Assembly: GCA_963822705.1 (NCBI GenBank) | Contig: CAWGIX010000008.1 | Span: forward strand, 1 to 64,000 | Length of the DNA stretch: 64,000 bases | Source of the DNA: CAVRQM01 sp963822705 | Lineage (GTDB): Bacteria; Pseudomonadota; Alphaproteobacteria; Acetobacterales; Acetobacteraceae | Reading direction: 5' to 3' | Shown: piece by piece, positions 45,476 through 53,623 of the stretch | Layout: each line of letters opens with the position of its first letter | How positions within the stretch are numbered: the first letter of the stretch is position 1 | Notes under the pieces: model-generated | What the model was told of the DNA's origin: nothing | Databases searched by the model: none | Seen by the model: the letters and a program-made list of their open reading frames with translations, nothing else | Program-made: the position numbers and the translations under genes

Positions 45476-46366
45476 TGCAGCGCCTCGCGAGCGACGAGGC
45501 CCAGACGCTCGCGCCCCCCGGACTTGATCCGGGGGGCGATCCGCCGCGCGACATAAAAACGCTGCGCGGCGCGATCGTGGCCCGCCATGGATCGTTGCCA
45601 AAACGGCTCATCCAGGTGGCGGAATTCACGTTGCGGCACCCGGAAGAAATCGCTTTTGGCACGCTGGCCGAAATCGCGGCACAGGCGCAGGTGCAGCCCT
45701 CCACGCTGGTGCGTTTCGCACAGGCGTTCGGCTACTCGGGGTTCTCGGAGCTGCAGACCGTGTTCCGCGCCCATGCGCGCGAGCGCTGGCCGGACTATCG
45801 GGATCGGCTCCAGACGCTTGCCAAGGGCGGAGACTCCGGCGTGCGATGCTGGAACCTTGTTAGCGGGATTCGTGCAAGCCGCCTCGGTGTCGCTGGAACG
45901 GTTGCGGGAGGGCATCGATGCCGACGCGCTGGATCGCGCCGTGGGCCTGCTGTCGGCGGCGCAGACCATCTACCTTCTGGGCAGCCGCCGCTCGTTCCCG
46001 CTGACCACCTTCCTGGCCTACGCGATGCGCAAGTTGGCGATGCGCTGCGAACTGGTGGATCAGATCGGCGGTCTCGCACCCGAGCAGGTGGCGTTGATCC
46101 AGCCGACCGACGTGTTGCTGGCGGTGAGTTTCACGCCGTATTCGCCGGTGACGCTGGAGCTGAGCGCCGCGGCTGGAAGAGCCGGCGTGCCGGTGGTCGC
46201 CATCACGGACACGCCGTTTTCGCCGCTGGTGCAGCCGGCGACTGTCTGGCTGGAAGTCGCCGAGGCGGACCACGCCGGGTTCCGTTCGCTCGCTGGCAGT
46301 TTTGTGCTGGGCATGGCGGTCGCGGTGGCGGCGGCGGGACGACGAGGAAGTTCGCCGGACTCATGA
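45472..46366 (+). CDS. iolR: RpiR/MurR family transcriptional regulator, likely IolR, one frameshift
   Basis: An N-terminal HTH_6 domain (IQVAEFTLRHPEEIAFGTLA, VQPSTLVRFAQAFGYSGFSE) is followed by a SIS sugar-phosphate domain (TIYLLGSRRSFPLTTFLAYA, VLLAVSFTPYSPVTLELSAA, VVAITDTPFSPLVQPA). One extra base near 45845 separates the two. In Sinorhizobium and relatives an RpiR-type IolR represses iol genes and responds to a pathway intermediate, and matching operators lie at 38228 and 38339. The start is ATG 45472 or 45475, overlapping the iolA stop. A palindromic repeat at 45519-45543 is embedded in its N-terminal codons. Confidence 0.85.
45519..45543. repeat. Palindromic element inside the regulator coding sequence
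   Basis: GCCCCCCGGA-CTTGA-TCCGGGGGGC is a perfect 10-bp stem with a 5-base loop. The core CCGGACTTGATCCGG resembles short palindromes scattered in alphaproteobacterial genomes. Here it is read in frame as APPGLDPGGD, lengthening the regulator between its first residues and the HTH domain. The position is by my base count and could be off by a few bases. Confidence 0.7.
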
Positions 46367-47275
46367 TACGCGTCTCGCCACCTCGCCCAAGGTGTCGAAG
46401 GCTTGCTGGAAAACGTTCGTGTGAATGTCCGGGATCAGTCGAACGTCGTCGTGCGGGGCCGCGACCCAATCCGCGGTCCAGACGCCCAGTGTCGTGTCGT
46501 CGGAGGTGATCGGGTAGAATTGGGGGCCGGCGTGATAGTGCAGCCAGGGCATGGGGCTTTCGTCGATCGTGTAGCGGAACGCATGTTCGGCGTCGGACAG
46601 GTAGGTCAGCCGTTCCAGCAGATGGCCGCCGTTCATGGAGAAATCGCGTACCGCGGAAACCTGGTCGGATCGGGTGCCGTCCCGCATGTGCATGTCCGAC
46701 ATGGCGGCATGCCAGTCTGCCATGCCGGCGAAATCTCGGGCCCGCGCCCACACCGCAGGCAGCGGCGCGCCGATCACCGACGAGCAGAACACCTTTGCAG
46801 GGCGCCAGCCCTGCCAGCGTACCGCGTGGTCCGGTGTTTTTCGGTCCGCGGCGAAACGGGCCAGTGACGCCAGGCCGCTGCCAAAAACGTCCCGCGAGAT
46901 GATCTGCTCGTACTTGCCCGCATCCGCCGGCGCCTCGTCGAACTCCGCCCACCAATGCGCAAACGTGCGGTCGCCGGAGGTGACCGGGATGAGCTCGAAA
47001 CTTGCCCGATAGTTCTGCACCGGGAAAGCGGGCGTCTCGAAATTGTAGCCGAACCGGTAGCGGGAATCGTCCAGCCACAGCAGTCTTTCGCGCACGATCT
47101 GGTCGCCCAGCGAAAAAGCGCGTACGCAGCCTACTGCATCCGGCGGCAGTCCGTCTTCGATGTGACAGGCGCCGAGCCCCGGCACCCAATTCGGGAGTGC
47201 CGAGAAATCGCGCACGACCTCCCAGACCGCTTCGACGGGTGCCGCGATGATCGTGCTGGCATAGGCGCGGGCCAT
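46361..47275 (-). CDS. Tandem SRPBCC (START/Bet v1-like) domain protein
   Basis: 304 residues with two similar domains. The first begins ASTIIAAPVEAVWEVVRDFS (about 5-150), the second VIGAPLPAVWARARDFAGMA (about 165-300), each followed by a W-P/HxG-type strand pattern. These helix-grip folds bind hydrophobic ligands or act as cyclases/dehydrases. It is the last gene of the Tm-1-like operon and lies 15 bp after the TIM-barrel gene. It overlaps the regulator gene tail to tail by 6 bp. Whether it acts on a metabolite handled by the two upstream proteins is open. Confidence 0.8.
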   Translation of the reverse strand: MARAYASTIIAAPVEAVWEVVRDFSALPNWVPGLGACHIEDGLPPDAVGCVRAFSLGDQIVRERLLWLDDSRYRFGYNFETPAFPVQNYRASFELIPVTSGDRTFAHWWAEFDEAPADAGKYEQIISRDVFGSGLASLARFAADRKTPDHAVRWQGWRPAKVFCSSVIGAPLPAVWARARDFAGMADWHAAMSDMHMRDGTRSDQVSAVRDFSMNGGHLLERLTYLSDAEHAFRYTIDESPMPWLHYHAGPQFYPITSDDTTLGVWTADWVAAPHDDVRLIPDIHTNVFQQAFDTLGEVARRVS

Positions 47276-47290
47276 GGCAAGAGTCTCCGG

Positions 47291-48121
47291 TCAGCGGGTG
47301 ATGGATTTGAACCGTCGCGTGTTCTCGGTGAGTGCGGTCTCGACCGGCAGGCGCTCCATCGACGAGGCGCCGTAAAAACCGTGGCAGTCCGCGACCTCGC
47401 GCAACACGGTGTGGGCGTCCTCGGGTGTCGCGATCGGGCCGCCATGGCACAGCACGATGATGTCCGAGCGCACTGTCAGTGCCGCCGCGGCGATTTCGGC
47501 TACTCGCCTAGCCGCATCGGCCAGCGACAGCGCCGTCTCCGCGCCGATCGAACCGCCGGTGGTCAGGCCCATGTGCGCCACGACGATGTCCGCACCCGCC
47601 TGCGTCATGGCGCGCGCTTCGTCGGGAGTGAATGCATAGGGCGTGGTCAGCATGTCTTTTTCCCGCGCCATGCGCACCAGATCGACCTCCAGCCCGTAGC
47701 TCATGCCGGTCTCTTCCAGATTCGCGCGCAAGGTGCCGTCGATCAGGCCGACGGTGGGGAAATTCTGGATGCCGGAAAAGCCGATCGCCTTGAGGTGGTC
47801 TAGAAAATGGTCGAAATGACAGAATGGGTCGGTGCCGTTCACGCCGGCCAGCACCGGCGTGTTCCGCACCACCGGCAGCACCTCGTGCGCCATGTCCAGC
47901 ACGATGTCGTTGGCGTTGCCGTAGGCCAGAATGCCGGCCAGCGAGCCGCGGCCCGCCATACGGTAGCGACCCGAATTGTAGATCACGATCAGGTCGATGC
48001 CGCCCGCCTCCTCGCATTTGGCGGACAGGCCGGTGCCGGCGCCGCCGCCGACGATCGGCTGGCCCCGCGCCACCATGCCGCGGAATTTTTCCAGCAGCGC
48101 ACGACGCTCGAAGCGCGGCAT
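47291..48121 (-). CDS. Phosphoenolpyruvate hydrolase family TIM-barrel protein
   Basis: 276 residues: GQPIVGGGAGTGLSAKCEEA, LIVIYNSGRYRMAGRGSLAG, GVNGTDPFCHFDHFLDHL, GFSGIQNFPTVGLIDGTLR, VAHMGLTTGGSIGAETALSL and GFYGASSMERLPVE. This is the TIM-barrel signal transduction/PEP hydrolase-like family (PF09370). In the tomato Tm-1 protein the same domain is fused C-terminal to the Tm-1-like ATP-binding domain, here encoded by the gene just upstream (3-bp gap). The two bacterial proteins probably act as a complex. Confidence 0.88.
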   Translation of the reverse strand: MPRFERRALLEKFRGMVARGQPIVGGGAGTGLSAKCEEAGGIDLIVIYNSGRYRMAGRGSLAGILAYGNANDIVLDMAHEVLPVVRNTPVLAGVNGTDPFCHFDHFLDHLKAIGFSGIQNFPTVGLIDGTLRANLEETGMSYGLEVDLVRMAREKDMLTTPYAFTPDEARAMTQAGADIVVAHMGLTTGGSIGAETALSLADAARRVAEIAAAALTVRSDIIVLCHGGPIATPEDAHTVLREVADCHGFYGASSMERLPVETALTENTRRFKSITR

Positions 48122-48124
48122 TTG

Positions 48125-49342
48125 TCAGTGTCCCACTACGGAAAGAAAGTTCTGCACCAGCGCATCGGCAAATCCGGAATCGTTGATGGCGTGCGGCACG
48201 CGCACCAGCCGCCGTCTCGCAGTCTGCCGAATGGTGGATTCCAAGGCGGAGAACAGAGCGGCGTCGGCTTCCGGATCGAAGAACGGGGCGCCCGGAACAT
48301 CGATGGCCGACACGCCGCCGAGCGGCAGCAAAAACCGCACCTCGCCCTCGCACCGGTTGAGCCGCTCACCGATCCAGGCGCCGATGCGCGCGCATTCTTC
48401 CGCAGTTGTGCGCATCAACGTCACCTGGGGATTATGGATATACAGGGTGCGTGCGGAAAACCGCTCCGGCACCGTCGCGCGCGCCCCGAAATTCACCATG
48501 TCCAGTGCGCCGCAGGAGCCGACATAGGGCAGGCCCGTTCGCGCCACGGCACCGAACCGGTCTTCGGTGCAGGCCAGCGTGCCGCCGACCAGCAGGTCGG
48601 CGACTTCGGTGGTGGTGACGTCGATGATGCCCGCGAGCAGTCCGCTGTCGGCCAGCTTTTCCATTGCGGCGCCGCCTGTTCCGGTGGCGTGGAACACCAG
48701 GCAGTCAAACCGGCTTTCCAGTTGCGCCGTGACGGACGCGACGCAGGCGGTGGTGACGCCGAACATGGTGACGCCCACTGCCGGGCGGTCGTCTTCGGCC
48801 GGCGGAGCGTTGGCGCGCGCCATGCCGGCGATCGCGTGCGCGGCATTGGCCAGCACGCGCCGGGAAATGCGGTTCAGCCCGGCGATGTCGGTGACCGAGT
48901 ACATCATGGCGATGTCCGACGGCCCGACATAGGCCGAAACGTTGCCGGAGGCGACAGTGGACACCATCAGTTTCGGAACGCCCACCGGCAGCGCCTGCAT
49001 CGCCGGCGTGACCAGCGCGGTGTTGCCCGAGCCGCCCAGCCCGATCAGCCCCGCCACGTTTTTGCGCGTAAGAATGAAACGGCGAAAAGCTTCCGCCATG
49101 GCGGCGACCGCGCTGCCGCGATCACCGGTGAATACGGCGGCGGCGCCATCCGGATGGTGTCCTGCGACTGTGCGTGCGGGAAAATCGGCGTTGTCGGCAG
49201 TGCTGCCGGAGGTGGACAGGTCGACCAGGACCGCGACGACGCCCTCGGCGGCAATCAGGTCGCGGACGTACGCCAGTTCCCGGCGCTTGGTGTCGCACGT
49301 GCCGGCCACGTAGACGCGTGCGTCCGATTCTCCCCCGTTCAT
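48125..49342 (-). CDS. Tm-1-like ATP-binding protein (UPF0261)
   Basis: 405 residues starting MNGGESDARVYVAGTCDTKR. Typical UPF0261 motifs are VDLSTSGS, VAGLIGLGGSGNTALVTPAM, VPKLMVSTVASGNVSAYVGP, MFGVTTACVASVTAQLE, VFHATGTGGAAMEKLADSGL, IIDVTTTEVADLLVGG and PYVGSCGALDMVNFGA. Plant Tm-1 binds ATP and inhibits tobamovirus replication; the bacterial role is unknown. It is first in an operon with the TIM-barrel protein and the double SRPBCC protein. The start at 49342 has an upstream spacer of about 33 bp to the next gene. Confidence 0.9.
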   Translation of the reverse strand: MNGGESDARVYVAGTCDTKRRELAYVRDLIAAEGVVAVLVDLSTSGSTADNADFPARTVAGHHPDGAAAVFTGDRGSAVAAMAEAFRRFILTRKNVAGLIGLGGSGNTALVTPAMQALPVGVPKLMVSTVASGNVSAYVGPSDIAMMYSVTDIAGLNRISRRVLANAAHAIAGMARANAPPAEDDRPAVGVTMFGVTTACVASVTAQLESRFDCLVFHATGTGGAAMEKLADSGLLAGIIDVTTTEVADLLVGGTLACTEDRFGAVARTGLPYVGSCGALDMVNFGARATVPERFSARTLYIHNPQVTLMRTTAEECARIGAWIGERLNRCEGEVRFLLPLGGVSAIDVPGAPFFDPEADAALFSALESTIRQTARRRLVRVPHAINDSGFADALVQNFLSVVGH

Positions 49343-49375
49343 GGCGTGCAGCCTAGCGCACGCCGGGCGATCTGC

Positions 49376-49780
49376 CTACGCGGCGGCTTCCAGCGGCAGC
49401 ACGGGGCGAATGAAGTGCAATGCCGCCGCAAAACTGGGCAGTCGTCCCAAAGTCTGCTGGCGCACCTGGTCCACCACCACCCAGTGGAAGCCGTCGGGCA
49501 GAACCATATAGGCGGGATCGATGTTTTCTCGCACCCAGATCAATACGTAGTCCTCGCGCGGGCCCTCCTGCGGTGCGCCGGCGCGCTCGGGGACAAAGGC
49601 GGAGGCATCGCACAGGCCCATGCGTCGCCCGGCCTCCAGCCAGCGGGTCAGCAACGCCTTGTGCCGCGGCATAATTCGCTGATGCAGATATACCACATTG
49701 GCCGGCAGCGCTGCCCGCGCCGCGGTCGGTTTCCGCCTCTCACGCACGCGCGGAACTGCGCGCGCCTTTTCGCCGGCCAT
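49376..49780 (-). CDS. Hypothetical protein
   Basis: 134 residues. A basic N-terminus (GEKARAVPRVRERRKPTAAR) is followed by a compact domain: VVYLHQRIMPRHKALLTRWL, EDYVLIWVRENIDPAYMVLP, DGFHWVVVDQVRQQTLGRLP and SFAAALHFIRPVLPLEA. It has no signal peptide and no family I recognise. It is 33 bp upstream of the Tm-1-like gene on the same strand and could be part of that operon. I choose ATG 49780; the longer frame from 49843 adds cysteine-rich residues unlike a coding region. Confidence 0.6.
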   Translation of the reverse strand: MAGEKARAVPRVRERRKPTAARAALPANVVYLHQRIMPRHKALLTRWLEAGRRMGLCDASAFVPERAGAPQEGPREDYVLIWVRENIDPAYMVLPDGFHWVVVDQVRQQTLGRLPSFAAALHFIRPVLPLEAAA

Positions 49781-49896
49781 TCCTGACGCCCCTAGGTGGC
49801 AGCAACGGTATCTAGCGAAAATATGAACGCAGTGCCAATACACTAACGTTTATTGCAAACGTCGCAGAGCTGACGTTGCCGATCTGCCACACTATG

Positions 49897-51060
49897 TTAT
49901 GCCGTAAGCACAGTCAGCATATCAGCAAGCCGGTCGAAGTCCCTGATCTCGTTATAGGCCTGCGCCGAAACGCGCAGCCAGGCCGTGCCGTCAATGGCGC
50001 TGATGGGGGCATCGGTGCCCATCTGCAGCAGTCGCTCGCGCAGCGCCAAAGCCTGTTTCGGATCGGTTTCCTTGCGGATCGGCAACTGCACCACGGCCAT
50101 GGAGTGGGCGGCGGTGTTGCCCAGACTGCTCTGGGTGCCGAGCCGGCCGGCGAGAAGCGAGGCGGCTTCGGCCGCCAGTTCGGCGTTGCGTGCGCGCAGC
50201 GCCGGTCCGCCCAGGCGCTCGTGGAAGTCGAGCGCCGCCGTCACGGCAAGGTAGGCGCTCATGTCGCGGGTGCCGGTCCAGTCGAATTCGGCCACAAAAC
50301 CCGAACCGTAGCCGTGCGAGATGGTGACCGGGTGCAAGCCGTCCTGAAGCTCGCGCCGGGCCCAGAGGAAGCCGCAGCCTTTGGGGGCCATCAGCCATTT
50401 GTGACAGTTGCCTACATAATAATCGGCGCCCGTGGCGGGGATGTTCAACGAAACATTGCCCGGTGCGTGCGCGCCGTCCGCCAGCACCGGCACCCCCCGC
50501 GCGTGGCAGGCTGCGACCATGTCGGTCAGCGGCAGCAGCAGCGCGCTGGCCGAGGTGATGTGGTCGAGCACGGCCAGCCGGGTGCGGGGACCAAGCGCGT
50601 CCGACAGGTGTTCCAGCAAAGTCGCATCGTCCGCACGGGGGAACGGCACGGGAGTTTCCACCACACAAGCGCCGTACCTCGCGGCGACGTAGCGTGCCGC
50701 CTTGACCACCGCGCCGTAGCCGTGACTGAGCACGACTATTTCGTCGCCAAGTCTAAAGTCGAGCGAGCGCAGCACGGCGTTGCAGCCGACGGTGGCGTTC
50801 TCGACAAACACGAGGTCCTGCGAGTCGGCGCCGACAAAAGCGGCGAGGCGCGCGGCCGCCTGCCGCAGCAGAGCGGGGAGTTCGTCGGCGAAAAAGCGGG
50901 TGGGCTGCCGCTCCATGCGCTGCTGCCACGCCCGCTGGGCATCCAGAACACAGCGCGGGGTGGCGCCATAGGAGCCGTGATTGACGGTCAGGAAATCGGA
51001 ATCGAGATCCCATTCATCTCGGATCGCGTCACCGTAGCGTGGGGCTTCAGGGGCGGGCAC
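49897..51060 (-). CDS. Aminotransferase class V family PLP enzyme (isopenicillin N epimerase-like)
   Basis: 387 residues. Fold-type I PLP motifs are LTVNHGSYGATPRCVLDAQ, DLVFVENATVGCNAVLRSLD, LAVLDHITSASALLLPL and VPVLADGAHAPGNVSLNIPA. The Schiff-base lysine lies in YYVGNCHKWLMAPKGCGFLW. The closest described proteins are CefD-like epimerases and cysteine desulfurase relatives; the true substrate cannot be told. The GTG start at 51060 overlaps the end of the membrane-protein gene, so translation is coupled. Confidence 0.87.
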   Translation of the reverse strand: MPAPEAPRYGDAIRDEWDLDSDFLTVNHGSYGATPRCVLDAQRAWQQRMERQPTRFFADELPALLRQAAARLAAFVGADSQDLVFVENATVGCNAVLRSLDFRLGDEIVVLSHGYGAVVKAARYVAARYGACVVETPVPFPRADDATLLEHLSDALGPRTRLAVLDHITSASALLLPLTDMVAACHARGVPVLADGAHAPGNVSLNIPATGADYYVGNCHKWLMAPKGCGFLWARRELQDGLHPVTISHGYGSGFVAEFDWTGTRDMSAYLAVTAALDFHERLGGPALRARNAELAAEAASLLAGRLGTQSSLGNTAAHSMAVVQLPIRKETDPKQALALRERLLQMGTDAPISAIDGTAWLRVSAQAYNEIRDFDRLADMLTVLTA

Positions 51061-51347
51061 GCGACTGCTCGCCGTAGTAGAAGCCGACCACCGCGCCCAG
51101 CAGGCCGGAGACGGGCGACATCAAAACCCCCGCCAGTTTTTCGATGTGATCGTCCGACACCCACCCGGCGACCCGCGGAAGCCAGCAGCGCGAGAACAAG
51201 TATCGAGAATAGAACCAGCAGCCCGAGAGCTATCCAGCCGCGCAGTTTTTCCCGATCTTCCGCCGGGTCGTACGGCTTCCGATCGGGCCTAACACGTTCC
51301 CGGGTTCCGCCTTCGTCCTCATCGAGGTCTGTTACGGACCCACTCAC
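51047..51347 (-). CDS. Small two-helix membrane protein, one frameshift
   Basis: The N-terminal half is hydrophilic (DLDEDEGGTRERVRPDRKPY, DPAEDREKL), followed by the helix GWIALGLLVLFSILVLALLA. After one extra base near 51170 the frame continues WVSDDHIEKLAGVLMSPVSG and LLGAVVGFYYGEQSRARP, a second membrane segment. Total about 99 residues. The family is not recognised. The GTG start overlaps the stop of the ribbon-helix-helix gene (GTGA), and its own end overlaps the aminotransferase start by 14 bp. Confidence 0.6.
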
Positions 51348-51577
51348 CGCTGGGCGCGGTGCCTGACAATCTCCTCCATTCGACCATCGGGATAGCGAAG
51401 CAGGATCTTTGCGTGCTGCTTTTCCGCCTCCGTTAGAATCTCATTTATCTCAATGGATTCCTCTATCGCCGTCGCTTTTGTGGTGTTGTTTGCCTGGGCG
51501 ATCTTGCCAATCGTGCTGATTGTCTCCAGCGGGAGCGTTACGGAGACCTTCTTGCTATCGATTGCCTCGTCAGACAT
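51344..51577 (-). CDS. Ribbon-helix-helix-like DNA-binding protein
   Basis: 77 residues: KKVSVTLPLETISTIGKIAQ, then TTKATAIEESIEINEILTEA and ILLRYPDGRMEEIVRH. A beta strand (VSVTLP) followed by two helices is the MetJ/Arc/CopG arrangement, as in antitoxins or small repressors. No toxin gene accompanies it; the membrane protein and aminotransferase genes follow with overlaps. It may autoregulate this three-gene unit. The start at 51577 is preceded by GAGAGGGATTCC. Confidence 0.65.
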   Translation of the reverse strand: MSDEAIDSKKVSVTLPLETISTIGKIAQANNTTKATAIEESIEINEILTEAEKQHAKILLRYPDGRMEEIVRHRAQR

Positions 51578-51659
51578 GGAATCCCTCTCACAGGCACAGT
51601 CCGGCCCATAACATAGGCAAGCGGCGGTCGTGATCCAATCTCCGCCTTGTATCACCACC

Positions 51660-52856
51660 CTAAATCCGCCGCAGCGTATAACTCTGCTCCAGCGCCCGCA
51701 CGATCGCCGCACTGTGTGCCGGGTCGCGCGCTTCGAACATGACCTCCAGCTGCGCGGCCTGCACGCTGGGCGAGGTGAACAGCCGGTGGTGCGACACCTC
51801 GATGATGTTGCCGCCCGAGGCGGCGATGCGCGCCGCGATATCGGCCAGCATGCCGGGGCGATCGGGAATTTCCAGCACCAGGCGCTGCAGGCGGCCGTCG
51901 CGCAGCAGGTTGCGCAAGAGCACGTTGGCCAGAATGCGCGCGTCGATATTGCCGCCGCATACCGCGATGCCGACCCGCCTACCGGCAAACCGTTCCGGAA
52001 ACGCCAGCAGCGCCGCGAGCCCCGCCGCGCCCGCGCCCTCGGCCACCACTTTTGCCTCTTCCGCCAAAAGCGCGATCGCCTCCTCGACCGCCCGCTCCGG
52101 TACCACGAGCACGTCGGTCACGTATGCGCGGATCACCGCGAGGGGGGCCACCCCGATGTCGCGCACGGCGATACCCTCGGCAATGGTCTGGCCGCCCACC
52201 GAGACCGGCTGGCCCGCCAGCCGCTGCGCCAGCGCGGGATAGGCGGCGACCTCGACGCCGATCACCTGCATGCCCGGCTTCAACGCCGCCGCTACCACGG
52301 CACAGCCGGCCACCAGCCCGCCGCCGCCCACCGGGATCGCCAGCATCTCCAGGTCCGGAACATCCTCCAGCAGTTCCAGCGCCAAGGTGCCCTGGCCCGC
52401 GATGACCGCCTCGTCGTCGTAGGGGTGGATGAAGACCAGCCCGTGGCGCTGCGCCAGTTCGCCGGCATGCGCCGCCGCCTCTGCCACGCTCTCCCCATAC
52501 AGCACGACTTTTGCGCCAAAACCCTCGGTGCGCGTTACCTTGCCGAGCGGCGTGGTCACCGGCATGACGATGGTCGACGCTATGCCTGCCAGGCTGGCAT
52601 GGCGCGCGAGCGCGGCGGCGTGATTCCCGGCCGACATGGCGATCACCCCGGCCGCTCGTTCCGCCTCGGACAGCAACGCCAGACGGTTGGCTGCGCCGCG
52701 TTCCTTGAACGAGCCGGTGAACTGCAGCGTATCGAGCTTCAGCGTCACATCGGCGCCGGCCGCCTGGCTGACCGCGTGGCTGCGGATGGACGGCGTTCGC
52801 AACACGCGACCCTCGATGCGCGCAGCTGCGGCGCGCACATCGGCGATGCCGATCAC
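51660..52856 (-). CDS. ilvA: Threonine ammonia-lyase (catabolic/biosynthetic type with ACT domain)
   Basis: 398 residues. The PLP lysine is K51 in LQFTGSFKERGAANRLALL, the phosphate loop is IPVGGGGLVAGCAV, and AMSAGNHAAALARHA and FIHPYDDEAVIAGQGTL are standard. An ACT domain (about 325-398: LVLEIPDRPGMLADIAARIA) gives allosteric control. It deaminates threonine to 2-oxobutanoate for isoleucine synthesis or catabolism. The GTG start at 52856 lies 9 bp after the greA stop, so the two are probably one operon. Confidence 0.92.
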   Translation of the reverse strand: MIGIADVRAAAARIEGRVLRTPSIRSHAVSQAAGADVTLKLDTLQFTGSFKERGAANRLALLSEAERAAGVIAMSAGNHAAALARHASLAGIASTIVMPVTTPLGKVTRTEGFGAKVVLYGESVAEAAAHAGELAQRHGLVFIHPYDDEAVIAGQGTLALELLEDVPDLEMLAIPVGGGGLVAGCAVVAAALKPGMQVIGVEVAAYPALAQRLAGQPVSVGGQTIAEGIAVRDIGVAPLAVIRAYVTDVLVVPERAVEEAIALLAEEAKVVAEGAGAAGLAALLAFPERFAGRRVGIAVCGGNIDARILANVLLRNLLRDGRLQRLVLEIPDRPGMLADIAARIAASGGNIIEVSHHRLFTSPSVQAAQLEVMFEARDPAHSAAIVRALEQSYTLRRI

Positions 52857-52865
52857 CCGCCCGGC

Positions 52866-53345
52866 TCAGCCGTAGGTGACGGACAGGATTTCGTAGCTGC
52901 GATCGCCGCCCGGAGCCGGGACCGAAATGTTGTCGCCGGCCTTCTTGCCGATCAGCGCCTTGGCCAGCGGCGAGGAGATCGACAGGCGGTTCGCCTTGAT
53001 ATCCGCCTCGTGCACGCCGACGATCTGATACTTGGCCTCCTTGTCCGTCTCCTCGTCGATCAGGCGCACATGGGCGCCGAACTTGACATTATCGCCGGAC
53101 AGGGTGGACGGGTCGATGACCTCGGCCGAGGACACGATCTCCTCCAGCTCGGCGATGCGGCCCTCGATGAAACTCTGGCGGTCGCGCGCGGCATGGTATT
53201 CGGCGTTCTCGCTGAGGTCCCCGTGGGTCCGTGCCTCCGCGATGGAGCGGATGACGGCCGGCCGCTCGACGCTTTTCAGCGTGCGCAGCTCATCCTCCAG
53301 CCGTTGCAGGCCGGGGCCGGTCATGGGGAATTTCTGGATGGCCAA
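52866..53345 (-). CDS. greA: Transcription elongation factor GreA
   Basis: 159 residues, standard length. The N-terminal coiled coil contains the cleavage-inducing acidic tip in HGDLSENAEYHAARDRQSF, and the C-terminal FKBP-like domain has VKFGAHVRLIDEETDKEAK and SPLAKALIGKKAGDNISVP. GreA rescues backtracked RNA polymerase by stimulating transcript cleavage. The start appears to be TTG 53345 with AAGGAG 11 bases upstream, giving MAIQKFPMT; the only near ATG is inside the conserved region. In related bacteria greA usually follows carB, but here a glycan island intervenes. Confidence 0.93.
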   Translation of the reverse strand: MAIQKFPMTGPGLQRLEDELRTLKSVERPAVIRSIAEARTHGDLSENAEYHAARDRQSFIEGRIAELEEIVSSAEVIDPSTLSGDNVKFGAHVRLIDEETDKEAKYQIVGVHEADIKANRLSISSPLAKALIGKKAGDNISVPAPGGDRSYEILSVTYG

Positions 53346-53623
53346 AGTCGCGGGCTCTCCTTAAGGGAAAAATGGACCGGGAGTGTTCTGCGGTTGCCCG
53401 CAAAAGGCAAGCCCGGCGGCACGGGGTGGTAGCTCGTGCGCCGGCCTCCGGTATGGCGGGTCGTACTCCCCTTGCGATACGGCGCCGATGCGGGTTGACT
53501 GGGTACGGCCGCGGCGGGCCTGCGCAGGTCCAAGTTGGGGTCAGGCACCCCTCGCGCATCCCTCGTCTTGCTGGGGGCTGCCATGCTGGTATCGGTTCAT
53601 TGTCACCTCGACGGAGCTTAAGC

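Noticed and set aside
47807..49786. 659-codon open frame on + opposite the Tm-1-like operon
   Set aside because: It is the antisense shadow of well-recognised minus-strand genes.
51344..51577. Complete toxin-antitoxin pair
   Set aside because: The ribbon-helix-helix protein has no toxin-like partner; the overlapping downstream gene encodes a membrane protein.
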